Positions 52,503-61,978 of a stretch of 64,000 bases of DNA are shown in pieces; within the stretch, counting starts at the first letter, position 1; every line of letters starts with the position of its first letter. Source of the DNA: Pseudomonadota bacterium (GTDB lineage Bacteria; Pseudomonadota; Alphaproteobacteria; Caulobacterales; Caulobacteraceae); contig JAEXZS010000064.1 in NCBI GenBank assembly GCA_023451375.1, forward strand, positions 3,209 to 67,208, in the 5' to 3' direction. The position numbers were made by a program, and so were the translations under genes. Under the pieces are notes generated by a model that searched no databases, was not told where the DNA came from, and saw only the letters and a program-made list of their open reading frames with translations.

Positions 52503-54203
52503 ATGAGCCGCGACGAGGCGTTTGAGCCCAAGCTCGGCCGCATCCGCGATCGCGCCGGCGCCCGCGCCCCGAGCGCCCTCAACCACGTTAAGGCGGCGGT
52601 CGCGCGCGCCGGCGGCTTCGGCGCCGCGGGCAAGCCTTCGGCGCGAAGCGCCTTCGGCCGAGGCCGGGCCGCCGCCCTCCTGGCGCATCATGCGCCGACG
52701 CGGCGGACAGTGGTGGTGAAGGCGCGGGTGGTCCGTCCCGGGACCCGCTCCACCCTCGCCGCCCACCTGGCCTATCTGTCGCGCGACGGCGTCGATCGCC
52801 GTGGCGCCCCGGGACGACTGTTCGACCGGGCCGGAGATGCGGCCGACGCCAAGGCCTTCGCCGCAAGAACGACCGACGACCGGCATCATTTCCGCTTCAT
52901 CGTCTCGCCTGAGGACGCCGACCGGCTCGCCGACCTCAAGGGGTTCGCCCGCGACCTGATGACGACCATGGAGGGCGACCTCGGCACACGCCTCGACTGG
53001 GTCGGGGTCGATCACTGGAACACGCCCCATCCCCATTTGCATCTCATCGTTCGCGGCGTGGAGGCGCGGGGCGCCGACCTGGTGATCGCCCGCGACTACA
53101 TCGCCCACGGCCTGCGCGCCCGGGCCGAGGCCCTGGTGGAGCGCGAGCTCGGCCCGCGCCTCGAGCCGGAGATCCGCCGCGGCTTCCTGCGCGACGCCCA
53201 GGCCGACGGTTGGACGCGGCTCGACCGACTGCTGGCCGCCGAGGCGCGTCGCGCGGACGGCGTCGTCGATCTGCGCCCCTCGGGCCCGCCCCATCCGGCG
53301 CCCTCGCCGGTGCGGCTGGCGCGGCTGCGCAAACTGGAGGCGCTCGGTCTGGCGCGGCCCGACGGGGTCGGCCGCTGGCGGCTGTCGCCCGACGCGGAGC
53401 TCACCCTGAAGGCCCTGGCCCGGCGCGGCGACATCATCGCCCGGCTCCATGACGCGATGGCGACCTCGGGTCGGGCGCCCGATCCGATCGCCTGGTCCGA
53501 AGCGGCCGCAGATGTCGTGGTCGGCCGGGTCGCGGCGCGAGGTCTGGACGACGAGTTGCGCGGCACGGGCTATGTGGTGATCGAAGGCGTTGACGGCCGT
53601 CTGCATCACCGCACCGTCCCCGACGCGACCGCGCCCGACCCGCGGCTGGGCGCCGTCGTCGAAGCCCGCCCCCCCGCCCAACCCGGTCTGCGCCATCCAC
53701 GGATGCGCATCCGCTCCGACCTGGAGCTCTCCCGACAGGAGACGGCTGAGGGCGCGACCTGGCTCGACCGCCTACGGGTCGATCCTCATCCACCCACGCT
53801 CGGCGGCGGCTTCGGCGCGGATGTGGCCGCGGCGATGGAGCGGCGCGGCGACTGGTTGATCGCCCAGGGCCTGGCCCGCCGCGGCGCCGACGGTCTGGTT
53901 CCGATCCCGAACCTGATTGGAACCCTCGCCGCCCGCGAGATCGAGGCGGCGGCGGCGCGGCTGGAAACGGACACCGGTCTCGTCCACCGTCGTGACAGGC
54001 CGTCGTCCGACGCCGTCTACCGGCGCCGCCTAGATCTGGCCTCCGGTCGCTTCGCCCTCGTCGACGACGGCCTGAGCTTCAGTCTGGTCCCTTGGCGCCC
54101 CGCGATGGAGCATCGGCTCGGTCAGGCGGTCGGCGACCTTCGCCGCCCGGCCGACGGGGCGCCGACGCTCGACCCCGGCCGCCGCCGCGGCCCCGCCCTC
54201 TGA
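52503..54203 (+). CDS. Conjugative relaxase, VirD2/DUF3363 type
   Basis: 566 residues from the ATG at 52503. Relaxase part: likely catalytic Tyr in AAHLAYLSRDG (about 91), HHFRFIVSPEDA, and the histidine triad HWNTPHPHLHLIV at about 171-183. Long C-terminal DUF3363 region to the end (RLRKLEALGLARPDG, RGDWLIAQGLARRG). Nicks oriT and leads the strand into the recipient. Next to the candidate oriT and 23 nt before the coupling-protein gene. Confidence 0.9.
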   Translation: MSRDEAFEPKLGRIRDRAGARAPSALNHVKAAVARAGGFGAAGKPSARSAFGRGRAAALLAHHAPTRRTVVVKARVVRPGTRSTLAAHLAYLSRDGVDRRGAPGRLFDRAGDAADAKAFAARTTDDRHHFRFIVSPEDADRLADLKGFARDLMTTMEGDLGTRLDWVGVDHWNTPHPHLHLIVRGVEARGADLVIARDYIAHGLRARAEALVERELGPRLEPEIRRGFLRDAQADGWTRLDRLLAAEARRADGVVDLRPSGPPHPAPSPVRLARLRKLEALGLARPDGVGRWRLSPDAELTLKALARRGDIIARLHDAMATSGRAPDPIAWSEAAADVVVGRVAARGLDDELRGTGYVVIEGVDGRLHHRTVPDATAPDPRLGAVVEARPPAQPGLRHPRMRIRSDLELSRQETAEGATWLDRLRVDPHPPTLGGGFGADVAAAMERRGDWLIAQGLARRGADGLVPIPNLIGTLAAREIEAAAARLETDTGLVHRRDRPSSDAVYRRRLDLASGRFALVDDGLSFSLVPWRPAMEHRLGQAVGDLRRPADGAPTLDPGRRRGPAL

Positions 54204-54226
54204 CCGTTTGAGAAAGGCCCTCCTCC

Positions 54227-56257
54227 ATGTCCGCCGGACGCATTCTGTGGGGTCAGATCGGCCTCGTCCTCACCCTGGTCGCCACCGGCGTCTGGGGCGC
54301 GACCCAGTGGACCGCCTGGCGGCTGGGGTATCAGGCCGGGCTTGGCGAGCCGTGGGCGGTGCTGGCCAACCTGCCGCTCTACCCGCCGCCGGCCTTCTTC
54401 CTCTGGTGGTTCGTCTATGACGCCTATGCGCCGGAGATCTTTCTTGAGGGCGCAGCCATCGTCGTCGGCGGCGTCGGCCTCGCGGTCGCGCTCGCCTTCG
54501 CCCTGGCCGTGCGGCGGTCGCGCGAAGCGGCGACGGCGACCACCTATGGCAGCGCTCGTTGGGCGGCGATGCCGGACGCACGCGACGCCGGCCTGCTTGG
54601 CGACGACGGGGTGGTGCTCGGCCGTCTCGGCGATCGCTATCTGCGCCACGACGGTCCGGAACATGTGCTGTGCTTCGCCCCGACCCGATCCGGCAAGGGC
54701 GTTGGCCTGGTGGTGCCGAGCCTGCTGACCTGGCCGGGCTCGGTCCTGGTCCACGATATCAAGGGCGAGAACTGGACGCTGACCGCCGGCTGGCGCGCCC
54801 GGTTCGGCCGGGTGCTGAAGTTCGATCCGACCGACCCTGAAAGCGACGCCTACAATCCCCTGGCGGAGGTGCGGCTCGGCGATCGCGAAGTGCGCGACGT
54901 CCAGAACATCGCCGACATCCTCGTCGATCCGGAAGGGGCGCTCGAGCGCCGCAATCACTGGGAAAAGACCAGCCACGCTCTCCTGGTCGGCGCCATCCTC
55001 CATGTGCTCTACGCCGAACCCGACAAGACCCTGGCCGGGGTCGCCGGCTTCCTGTCGGATCCGCGCCAACCGATCGAGACGACCCTGCGGCGGATGATGA
55101 GCGCCCGCCACCGCCCGGACGGGCCTCATCCCGCAGTCGCGGCCGCCGCACGCGAACTGCTCAACAAGAGCGACAACGAGCGTTCCGGCGTGCTCTCCAC
55201 CGCCATGAGCTTCCTCGGTCTCTACCGCGACCCCGTCGTGGCGCGCGCCACCAGCCGCTGCGACTGGCGCATCGCCGACCTGGTCGCGGCCGATCGGCCG
55301 ACGAGCCTGTATCTGGTCGTGCCCCCTTCGGACATCAGCCGCACCAAGCCGCTGATCCGGCTCCTGCTGAACCAGGTCGGGCGGCGGCTGACCGAGGATC
55401 TTCAGGCGCGCCAGGGGCGCCGACGCCTGCTGATGATGCTCGACGAGTTCCCCGCGTTGGGTCGGCTCGACTTCTTCGAAAGCGCCCTGGCCTTCATGGC
55501 CGGCTACGGGGTGAAGGCCTTTCTGATCGCCCAGTCGCTGAACCAGATCGAAAAGGCCTACGGCGTCTCCAACGCGCTTCTGGACAACTGCCACGTCCGG
55601 GTCGCCTTCGCCGCCAACGACGAGCGCACCGCCAAACGGATCTCCGACACCCTGGGCACGGCGACCGAGCAGCGGGCGATGCGCAACTACGCCGGCCACC
55701 GGCTGTCGCCCTGGCTCGGCCATCTGATGGTCTCGCGCCAGGAGACGGCGCGGCCGCTGCTGACGCCGGGCGAGGTGATGCAGTTGCCCGCCGACGAGGC
55801 CCTGGTGCTGGTCTCCGGTTGCGCGCCGATCCGCGCCCGCAAGGCGCGCTACTTCACCGATCCGGAACTGCATCGGCGCATCCTGCCGCCCCCGGACCGC
55901 GACGCCGGCGCGCCGGCAGCGGTGAAAGAGCGGGAGACGGCGGAGCCTGATGTCGGGCCTGGGAACGATCCTGGGAACGCGCGGACGCCGACGCCCGTCG
56001 GAACGCCGCCCGGCCAGACCGTCGCCGGGGCCGCCGCCGAAGCGGACCCAACGTCATGGCGCGACGCCTCCGCCGAGGGCGGCCCCCGGCAAGAGCCGGC
56101 GCTCGCCGTCATCGAAGACCCCGTCGAACGCATCGCAGAACTGGAATTCGACGGCGTCGACGAGGATCCCGCCGACCCGCCGGCGCCCCCCGGCCCCGAT
56201 CCGCGGCGCGTCGCCCGCCAGGCGGCGCTCGACCCCGACGACGGCATCCCCCTGTGA
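54227..56257 (+). CDS. traG: Type IV coupling protein TraG
   Basis: 676 residues. Two N-terminal membrane spans (about 8-30 and 75-95), Walker A APTRSGKG at 151-158, Walker B RLLMMLDEFPALG, and GYGVKAFLIAQSLNQIEKAYG. The last 110 or so residues are Pro/Asp/Glu-rich and probably disordered. Hexameric ATPase that delivers the relaxosome to the mating channel. Confidence 0.94.
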   Translation: MSAGRILWGQIGLVLTLVATGVWGATQWTAWRLGYQAGLGEPWAVLANLPLYPPPAFFLWWFVYDAYAPEIFLEGAAIVVGGVGLAVALAFALAVRRSREAATATTYGSARWAAMPDARDAGLLGDDGVVLGRLGDRYLRHDGPEHVLCFAPTRSGKGVGLVVPSLLTWPGSVLVHDIKGENWTLTAGWRARFGRVLKFDPTDPESDAYNPLAEVRLGDREVRDVQNIADILVDPEGALERRNHWEKTSHALLVGAILHVLYAEPDKTLAGVAGFLSDPRQPIETTLRRMMSARHRPDGPHPAVAAAARELLNKSDNERSGVLSTAMSFLGLYRDPVVARATSRCDWRIADLVAADRPTSLYLVVPPSDISRTKPLIRLLLNQVGRRLTEDLQARQGRRRLLMMLDEFPALGRLDFFESALAFMAGYGVKAFLIAQSLNQIEKAYGVSNALLDNCHVRVAFAANDERTAKRISDTLGTATEQRAMRNYAGHRLSPWLGHLMVSRQETARPLLTPGEVMQLPADEALVLVSGCAPIRARKARYFTDPELHRRILPPPDRDAGAPAAVKERETAEPDVGPGNDPGNARTPTPVGTPPGQTVAGAAAEADPTSWRDASAEGGPRQEPALAVIEDPVERIAELEFDGVDEDPADPPAPPGPDPRRVARQAALDPDDGIPL

Positions 56258-56264
56258 GATCCTG

Positions 56265-56789
56265 ATGCGCAAACCCTTCCTGACCGTCTATCTCGACCCG
56301 GCGCTGCTGGACGCCCTGGAGGCCTATGCCCGCAAACGCGGGGCGGCGAAGTCCACCGTGGCCGAGGCGGCGATCTCCCGCTTCCTGCGTCCGGACCCTG
56401 CCGACCAGCCCGAGGCCGTCCTCGCCCGGCGTCTCGATCACCTGAACCGGCATGCGGACCGGCTCGAGCGCGACCTGGGCGTGGCGGTCGAGATGCTGGC
56501 CCTGTTCATCCGCTTCTGGCTGGCGGCGACGCCGCCCCTGCCCGAGAGCGCCCAGGCCGCCGCCCGGGCCAAGGGGCGAGAGCGCTACGAAGGGTTCGTC
56601 CAGGTCTTGGGCCGACGGCTGGCCCAGGGGCGCGGCTTCGTGCGTGAGGTCGCGGCCGAAGCGGAGGCGATCAGGGAAGGGGATGGCGAGGCGGCCAAGG
56701 ACGTGGACAGGAGGACGCGCGTCGTGGCCCAGCCGGGCGGGCCTCAGCGCGACGCCCCGAGCGTCGGTCGCGCGTCGGACGAGGCCTGA
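56265..56789 (+). CDS. CopG-like ribbon-helix-helix protein of the conjugation region
   Basis: 174 residues from the ATG at 56265. Ribbon-helix-helix pattern at the start (KPFLTVYLDPALLDALEAYARKRGAAKSTVAEAAI as adjoining pieces), then helical region with LDHLNRHADRLERDLGVAVEMLALFIRFWL. Small DNA-binding proteins like this follow traG in trb-type elements and may be relaxosome accessory factors. The C-terminal 40 or so residues are polar and variable. Confidence 0.78.
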   Translation: MRKPFLTVYLDPALLDALEAYARKRGAAKSTVAEAAISRFLRPDPADQPEAVLARRLDHLNRHADRLERDLGVAVEMLALFIRFWLAATPPLPESAQAAARAKGRERYEGFVQVLGRRLAQGRGFVREVAAEAEAIREGDGEAAKDVDRRTRVVAQPGGPQRDAPSVGRASDEA

Positions 56790-56838
56790 TCGCGCGGACG
56801 CCCCTTCTTTCCGGGCCGGAATGGCCTATAGTCGTGGC

Positions 56839-57087
56839 ATGGCCAAGGTCGTGATCACCAAGCTCGAACGTCCCACCGCCCGCGCCGTCGGCGCCAAGAA
56901 CGCGGCCGTGGAGACCAAACGGGTGCGCGGCGAAACCGGCGAGGTGCAGACCCTCTCGACCCTGGATGCCCGCAGCCGCAGCTTCAGCGACGACCTGACC
57001 TTCGTGTTCGGCCGCAATGTCGCGCGCGCGCGCCGCGAGAACAAGCGCTTGACCGGCTCGGCCGATCGTGTCCCCCGCGACGACTGA
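56839..57087 (+). CDS. Probable antitoxin paired with zeta-like toxin
   Basis: 82 residues; ATG at 56839, with another in-frame ATG at 56821. Sequence MAKVVITKLERPTARAV ... SFSDDLTFVFGRNVARARRENKRL. No DNA-binding fold is recognisable. It overlaps the start of the zeta-like gene by 20 nt, the usual antitoxin-toxin arrangement. A TATAGT word at 56827 may be a -10 box, and no ribosome binding site is obvious. The antitoxin role is inferred from position and size. Confidence 0.6.
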   Translation: MAKVVITKLERPTARAVGAKNAAVETKRVRGETGEVQTLSTLDARSRSFSDDLTFVFGRNVARARRENKRLTGSADRVPRDD

Positions 57088-57679
57088 GGCGCCCGCCTTC
57101 CTGATCGTCGGCGGCCCCAATGGTTCAGGCAAGTCGAGCGCCTATCAGGACACCGACATCGAGGCGGGCGGCCGCTCGGTCTGGATCATCAACCCCGACC
57201 TCCTGACCGCACGCATTCGCGACGTCGAGGGACTGGCCCAGGCGGAGGCCAACAGGAGCGCCGTCGAGCGGATCGAGGCCTGGCTGGACGCCTCGATCGA
57301 GGTGCATAAGACCGTCGGCGTCGAAACCGTGTTGTCCACGGCCAAGTATCGCCGTCTGGTCGCGAAGGCCAAGGCGCACGGCTTTGCGATCTGGCTTCTC
57401 TATGTGGTTCTGGACAGTCCCGACCGGAACGTCGAACGCGTCCGGCTGCGGGTCCGCAAGGGCGGCCATGATGTGCCCGAGGACAAGATTCGCGCCCGCT
57501 ACGCCCGGTCGCTCGACCAGTTCCCCTGGTTCCTGGAACAGGCAGACCGGGCCTGGATCTATGACAACAGCGGCGCCCAGCCTCGCCGCATCGGCGAGAA
57601 ACGCGACGGCGTCATCCAGCTCGACGGCGACGCCCTGCCCCAGGTCGTCCAGGCGGTGCAGACGATCGAGACCGACTAG
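57068..57679 (+). CDS. Zeta-toxin-like kinase
   Basis: 203 residues, GTG start. P-loop GGPNGSGKSS at 15-24, then NPDLLTARI, and VRKGGHDVPEDKIRARYARSL, a pattern of zeta toxins and related kinases that phosphorylate UDP-N-acetylglucosamine-type sugars. Cytoplasmic. With the small gene before it, probably a toxin-antitoxin pair that stabilises the element, inserted between the ribbon-helix-helix and trbB genes. Confidence 0.82.
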   Translation: MSPATTEAPAFLIVGGPNGSGKSSAYQDTDIEAGGRSVWIINPDLLTARIRDVEGLAQAEANRSAVERIEAWLDASIEVHKTVGVETVLSTAKYRRLVAKAKAHGFAIWLLYVVLDSPDRNVERVRLRVRKGGHDVPEDKIRARYARSLDQFPWFLEQADRAWIYDNSGAQPRRIGEKRDGVIQLDGDALPQVVQAVQTIETD

Positions 57680-57691
57680 GACCGGATCGGC

Positions 57692-57708
57692 CCAGGCGGC
57701 TCGCCTGG
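57692..57708 (+). terminator. Short hairpin after the toxin gene
   Basis: CCAGGCG / CGCCTGG arms with a 3-nt loop, 12 nt past the toxin stop. The following 57709-57956 holds no gene and should carry the promoter of the trb operon. Confidence 0.4.
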
Positions 57709-57956
57709 CGGTCCCGAAGACATCCGCGCTGCGGCTCCAGATCCGACCGCAACCAAACCCCGGCCGCGCGAGACGGCGTCCGACACATCCGATTTCCTTG
57801 AGACGGCGGTGACGGCGTCGCCGGCGGCCCGCCGATTCCCTGTCCTTCTGCGCCGGCCTGCTACACCCCCGCCGGGACTGTTGCGCGCCGACGGTTTCGC
57901 CTCTCCTTAGTCGCCCCGTACGGATCGCACGCCCGCGTTCCGCGAATCTGGACGGG

Positions 57957-58904
57957 ATGATGACCGCCTCAAGCGCCCGCGCCTTGCGCATGCTGGCCAC
58001 CGCGCTCGGCCCGACCGTTGCGGCCCATCTGGCCGACGACGGCGTGGTGGAGGTGATGCTCAATCCGGACGGCCGGTTATGGATCGACCGCCTGGACGTC
58101 GGGCTGACCGCCACGGAGGCGACGATGGCCCCGGCGGACGGCGAACGCGTCATCCGTCTCGTCGCCCATCACGTCGGCGCAGCCGTGGGCCCGGATCGGC
58201 CGCGCCTCTCGGCCGAACTGCCGGGCGGCGGCGAGCGGTTCGAAGGCCTCCTACCCCCCGTAGTGGCCGCGCCCAGCTTCGCCATCCGCAAGGCCGCCAC
58301 CGGCCTCTTTCGCCTCGAGGCCTATGTGGCAACCGGGGTCATGACCGCCGCCCAGGCCGAAGCTCTGCGCCGGGCGGTCGCCGAACGCCAAAACATCCTG
58401 GTCGTAGGCGGCACCTCCACCGGCAAGACCACGCTGGTCAACGCCCTCCTGGCCGAGATCGCCGAGACCGGCGACCGGGTGGTGTTGATCGAGGACACCC
58501 GCGAGCTCCAATGCGCCGCGCCCAATCTGGTGGCCCTGCGGTCCAAGGACGGCGTCGCCGGCCTCGCCGACCTGGTGCGTTCAGCCCTGCGCTTGCGGCC
58601 CGACCGGATCCCCATCGGCGAGGTGCGCGGCGCCGAAGCGCTCGACCTGATCAAGGCCTGGGGCACGGGCCATCCCGGCGGCGTCGGCACCCTGCACGCC
58701 GGCTCGGCCCTGGGCGCCCTGAACCGGCTCGAACAACTGACCCAGGAAGCGGTCGTCACCCCGCCGCGAGGCCTCATCGCCGAGACCGTCGACCTCATCG
58801 CCGTCCTGGCCGGTCGAGGGGCCGCGCGCCGCTTGGTGGAGCTCGCCGCTGTCGAGGGTCTGGCCCCCGACGGCGCCTATCGCCTCTCCCGCCTGCAACC
58901 CTGA
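57957..58904 (+). CDS. trbB: TrbB, conjugal transfer ATPase
   Basis: 315 residues. VirB11-type secretion ATPase: Walker A GGTSTGKT at 151-158, Asp box VLIEDTRELQ, Walker B RPDRIPIGEVRGAEALDLI and His box TGHPGGVGTLHAGS. Cytoplasmic hexamer that powers pilus assembly. First gene of the contiguous trb operon. Confidence 0.94.
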   Translation: MMTASSARALRMLATALGPTVAAHLADDGVVEVMLNPDGRLWIDRLDVGLTATEATMAPADGERVIRLVAHHVGAAVGPDRPRLSAELPGGGERFEGLLPPVVAAPSFAIRKAATGLFRLEAYVATGVMTAAQAEALRRAVAERQNILVVGGTSTGKTTLVNALLAEIAETGDRVVLIEDTRELQCAAPNLVALRSKDGVAGLADLVRSALRLRPDRIPIGEVRGAEALDLIKAWGTGHPGGVGTLHAGSALGALNRLEQLTQEAVVTPPRGLIAETVDLIAVLAGRGAARRLVELAAVEGLAPDGAYRLSRLQP

Positions 58905-58930
58905 CCCAGCTCATCCTTCGGAGACTAAAC

Positions 58931-59248
58931 ATGGCTCGCCTGAATCCTCGTCTCGGCGCCTTGATCGCACCGGCCCTCGTCCTCGCCGCCGCCTCGCCCG
59001 CCCTCGCCGGCGGCTCCTCCATGCCCTGGGAGGCTCCGCTGCAGTCGATCCTGGAATCCATCGAGGGTCCGGTCGCCAAGATCATCGCCGTGATGATCAT
59101 CATCGTCACCGGCCTCACCCTCGCCTTCGGCGACACCTCCGGCGGCGCGAGGCGGATGATCCAGATCGTCTTCGGCCTGTCGATCGCCTTCGCCGCCTCC
59201 TCCTTCTTCCTCAGCTTCTTCTCCTTCGGCGGCGGAGCCCTCGTCTAA
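58931..59248 (+). CDS. trbC: TrbC, conjugative pilin precursor
   Basis: 105 residues: long signal peptide (to about SPALA at 25), then two hydrophobic spans (about 48-66, KIIAVMIIIVTGLTLAFG; and 75-98, IVFGLSIAFAASSFFLSFFSF). Pilin subunit, processed by leader peptidase and the TraF-type protease encoded upstream. Stop and next start share the base at 59248. Confidence 0.9.
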   Translation: MARLNPRLGALIAPALVLAAASPALAGGSSMPWEAPLQSILESIEGPVAKIIAVMIIIVTGLTLAFGDTSGGARRMIQIVFGLSIAFAASSFFLSFFSFGGGALV

Positions 59249-59514
59249 TGGCCGAGCCCCTCCCCGACGACTTCGTCGCCCCCCTGCACCGGGCGCTGAC
59301 CGAGCCCATCCTCCTGGCCGGCGCGCCCCGGGTCCTGGCCATCGTCAACGGCACCCTGGCCGCCGCGCTCGGCCTGGGCCTGCGTCTGTGGCTGGCGGGG
59401 CTGGCCGTCTGGCTGGTCGGCCATGGCCTGGCCGTCTGGGCCGCCCGGCGCGATCCGGACTTCGTCGAGGTGGCCCGGCGCCATCTACGCCTGCCCGGCT
59501 ATCTGGAGGCCTGA
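59248..59514 (+). CDS. trbD: TrbD, VirB3-like
   Basis: 88 residues. VPLHRALTEP-like start (APLHRALTEPILLAGAPR), one hydrophobic hairpin (about 30-58) and a C-terminal DPDFVEVARRHLRLPGYLEA. VirB3-type inner-membrane component. One base between its stop and the trbE start. Confidence 0.92.
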   Translation: MAEPLPDDFVAPLHRALTEPILLAGAPRVLAIVNGTLAAALGLGLRLWLAGLAVWLVGHGLAVWAARRDPDFVEVARRHLRLPGYLEA

Positions 59515-59515
59515 G

Positions 59516-61978
59516 ATGCTGGACCTTCGCGAATACGCTCGTCGCCCTCGCCGCCTCGCCGACTTCCTGCCCTGGGCCGCCCTGGTCGCGCCCGGGGTGG
59601 TGCTGAACAAGGACGGCGGCCTCCAGCGCTCGGCCCGGTTCCGCGGCCCGGACCTGGATTCCGCCATGCCCTCGGAACTGGCCGCCGCCGCCGGCCGGCT
59701 GAATAACGCCCTGCGCCGGCTCGGCTCGGGTTGGGCCCTGTTCGTCGAGGCCCGGCGCGACCCGGCCGCCGACTATCCCGACAGCCGCTTCCCGGACCCG
59801 GTCTCGAGCCTGGTGGAGGCCGAGCGCCGCGCCGCCTTCGAGGCCGAGGGCGCCCATTACGAGAGCGCCTATGTCCTGACCATCGCCTGGATGCCGCCCG
59901 CCGAGGAGGCGCGACGCGTCGAGCGCTGGCTGTATGACGGCCGGCCCCGCGAGGCGGAGGATTGGCGCGAACACCTGACCCTGTTCGTGGACCGTACCGA
60001 CCGGCTGCTGGCGCTGGTCGAAGGCGCGGTTCCCGACATCGGCTGGCTCGACGACGGGGAGACCCTGAGCTTCCTGCACGGCGCCGTCTCGCCAGGATGT
60101 CAGCGCGTTCGCCCGCCCGAGACGCCGATGCACCTGGACGCCCTGGTGAGCGACAGCGCCTTGGTCGGGGGCTTGGCGCCCCGGCTCGGAAACGCTCACC
60201 TGCGCACGCTGACGGTGACGGGCTTTCCGACCGCGACCTGGCCCGGCCTGCTCGACGAGCTCAATCGCCTCGCCTTTCCCTATCGCTGGTCCACCCGCGC
60301 CCTGTGTCTGGACAAGACCGACGCCGCGCGCCTGCTCGGCCGCATCCGCCGCCAGTGGTTCGCCAAGCGCAAGTCGATCGCCGCCCTTCTGAAGGAGGTG
60401 ATGACCAATGAGGCCTCGGCCTTGACGGACAGCGATGCGGCCAACAAGGCCGTCGACGCCGACGCGGCCCTTCAGGACCTCGGCGCCGACGGCGTCGGCT
60501 ACGCCCTCGTCACCGCGACCGTCGTGGTCTGGCACGAGGACGCTGCGGTCGCGGACGCGCGCCTGCGCGAGGCCGAAAAGCTGATCCAGGGTCGCGACTT
60601 CACCTGCACGGTGGAGACGGTGAACGCGGTGGACGCCTGGCTCGGGAGCCTGCCGGGCCACCTCTACGCCAATGTCCGCTCGGCTCCCATCTCCACCCTC
60701 AACCTGGCCCATATGCTGCCGATGTCCGCCGTATGGGCGGGCCCCGATCGCAACACCCACCTCGACGGACCGCCGCTCTTCTATGGCCGTACCGAGGGCT
60801 CCACCCCGTTCCGCTTCTCCACCCATGTGGGCGACGTCGGCCATGCCCTGGTCGTGGGACCGACCGGGGCCGGCAAGAGCGTGCTCCTGGCGCTGATGGC
60901 CCTGTCCTTCCGTCGCTATGGCGCGGCCCAGGTGTTCGCCTTCGACTTCGGAGGCTCGATCCGGGCCGCGACCCTGGCCATGGGCGGCGATTTCCACGAC
61001 CTCGGCGCGGCCCTGTCGGACGCGGACGGCGCCCTGACGTTGCAGCCCCTGGAAGGGATCGACGACCTGGGAGAACGCGCCTGGGCGGCCGCCTGGCTGG
61101 CCGACGTCCTCACGCGCGAAGGGGTGACGGTCACGCCCGAGTTCAAGGATCGGTTATGGAGCGCGCTGGAGAATCTCGCCGGCGCTCCGGCTGCGGAGCG
61201 GACGCTGTCCGGCCTGGCCGCGCTGGCGCAATCCCACCACATCCGCCAGGCCCTCGCCCCCTATACTTTGGCCGGGCCGTGGGGACGGCTGCTGGACGGC
61301 GATCAGGAGCATCTCGGCGCGGCGTCGATCCAGACCTTCGAGACCGAGGGCCTGGCCGGCTCGGCCGCCGCCCCGGCGGTCCTGGCCCACCTCTTCCACC
61401 GGATCGAGGCGCGGCTGGACGGCCGGCCCACCCTGATCATCGTCGACGAAGGCTGGCTGGCGCTCGACGAGGCCAGTTTCGGCGCACAGCTGCGCGAATG
61501 GCTGAAGACGCTGCGCAAAAAGAACGCCTCGGTCGTCTTCGCCACCCAGTCGCTGGACGACATCGGCGCGAGCGCGCTTGCGCCGGCCCTGATCGAGAGT
61601 TGCCATACGCGCGTCTTCCTGCCCAACGGACGCGCCCGCGAGCCGCAGATCCACGCCGTCTATCGCCGTTTCGGTCTCAGCGATCGGCAGATCGACCTCC
61701 TCGTCCAAGCCACGCCTAAGCGCGACTATTACGTCCAATCGCGCGCCGGCGACCGTCTGTTCGAGCTGGGGCTCGGGCCGGCGGCCCTGGCCTTCTGCGC
61801 CGCGTCCTCGCGCGACGACCAGGTCGCCATCGACCGGATCCTCGCCGAAGCCGGACGCGCCGACTTCGGCGACGCCTGGCTGCGTCATCGCGGCCTGGCC
61901 TGGGCCGCCGACCTCCTTGCCGGTCTGGCCGCCGAGATCGCTTCCCCCGCGCCCCTGAAAGAGGACCCCCAGCCATGA
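59516..61978 (+). CDS. trbE: TrbE, VirB4-type ATPase
   Basis: 820 residues from the ATG at 59516. CagE/VirB4 N-terminal domain (MLDLREYARRPRRLADFLPW) and C-terminal ATPase with Walker A VGPTGAGKSVLLALM (about 450-464), Walker B TLIIVDEGWLALDE and a final LGLGPAALAFCAASSRDD. Main energiser of the mating channel at the inner membrane. Confidence 0.95.
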   Translation: MLDLREYARRPRRLADFLPWAALVAPGVVLNKDGGLQRSARFRGPDLDSAMPSELAAAAGRLNNALRRLGSGWALFVEARRDPAADYPDSRFPDPVSSLVEAERRAAFEAEGAHYESAYVLTIAWMPPAEEARRVERWLYDGRPREAEDWREHLTLFVDRTDRLLALVEGAVPDIGWLDDGETLSFLHGAVSPGCQRVRPPETPMHLDALVSDSALVGGLAPRLGNAHLRTLTVTGFPTATWPGLLDELNRLAFPYRWSTRALCLDKTDAARLLGRIRRQWFAKRKSIAALLKEVMTNEASALTDSDAANKAVDADAALQDLGADGVGYALVTATVVVWHEDAAVADARLREAEKLIQGRDFTCTVETVNAVDAWLGSLPGHLYANVRSAPISTLNLAHMLPMSAVWAGPDRNTHLDGPPLFYGRTEGSTPFRFSTHVGDVGHALVVGPTGAGKSVLLALMALSFRRYGAAQVFAFDFGGSIRAATLAMGGDFHDLGAALSDADGALTLQPLEGIDDLGERAWAAAWLADVLTREGVTVTPEFKDRLWSALENLAGAPAAERTLSGLAALAQSHHIRQALAPYTLAGPWGRLLDGDQEHLGAASIQTFETEGLAGSAAAPAVLAHLFHRIEARLDGRPTLIIVDEGWLALDEASFGAQLREWLKTLRKKNASVVFATQSLDDIGASALAPALIESCHTRVFLPNGRAREPQIHAVYRRFGLSDRQIDLLVQATPKRDYYVQSRAGDRLFELGLGPAALAFCAASSRDDQVAIDRILAEAGRADFGDAWLRHRGLAWAADLLAGLAAEIASPAPLKEDPQP

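Noticed and set aside
59345..60997. 550-residue open frame on the minus strand
   Set aside because: Antisense to trbE, which has full VirB4 motifs; no domain in the antisense translation.
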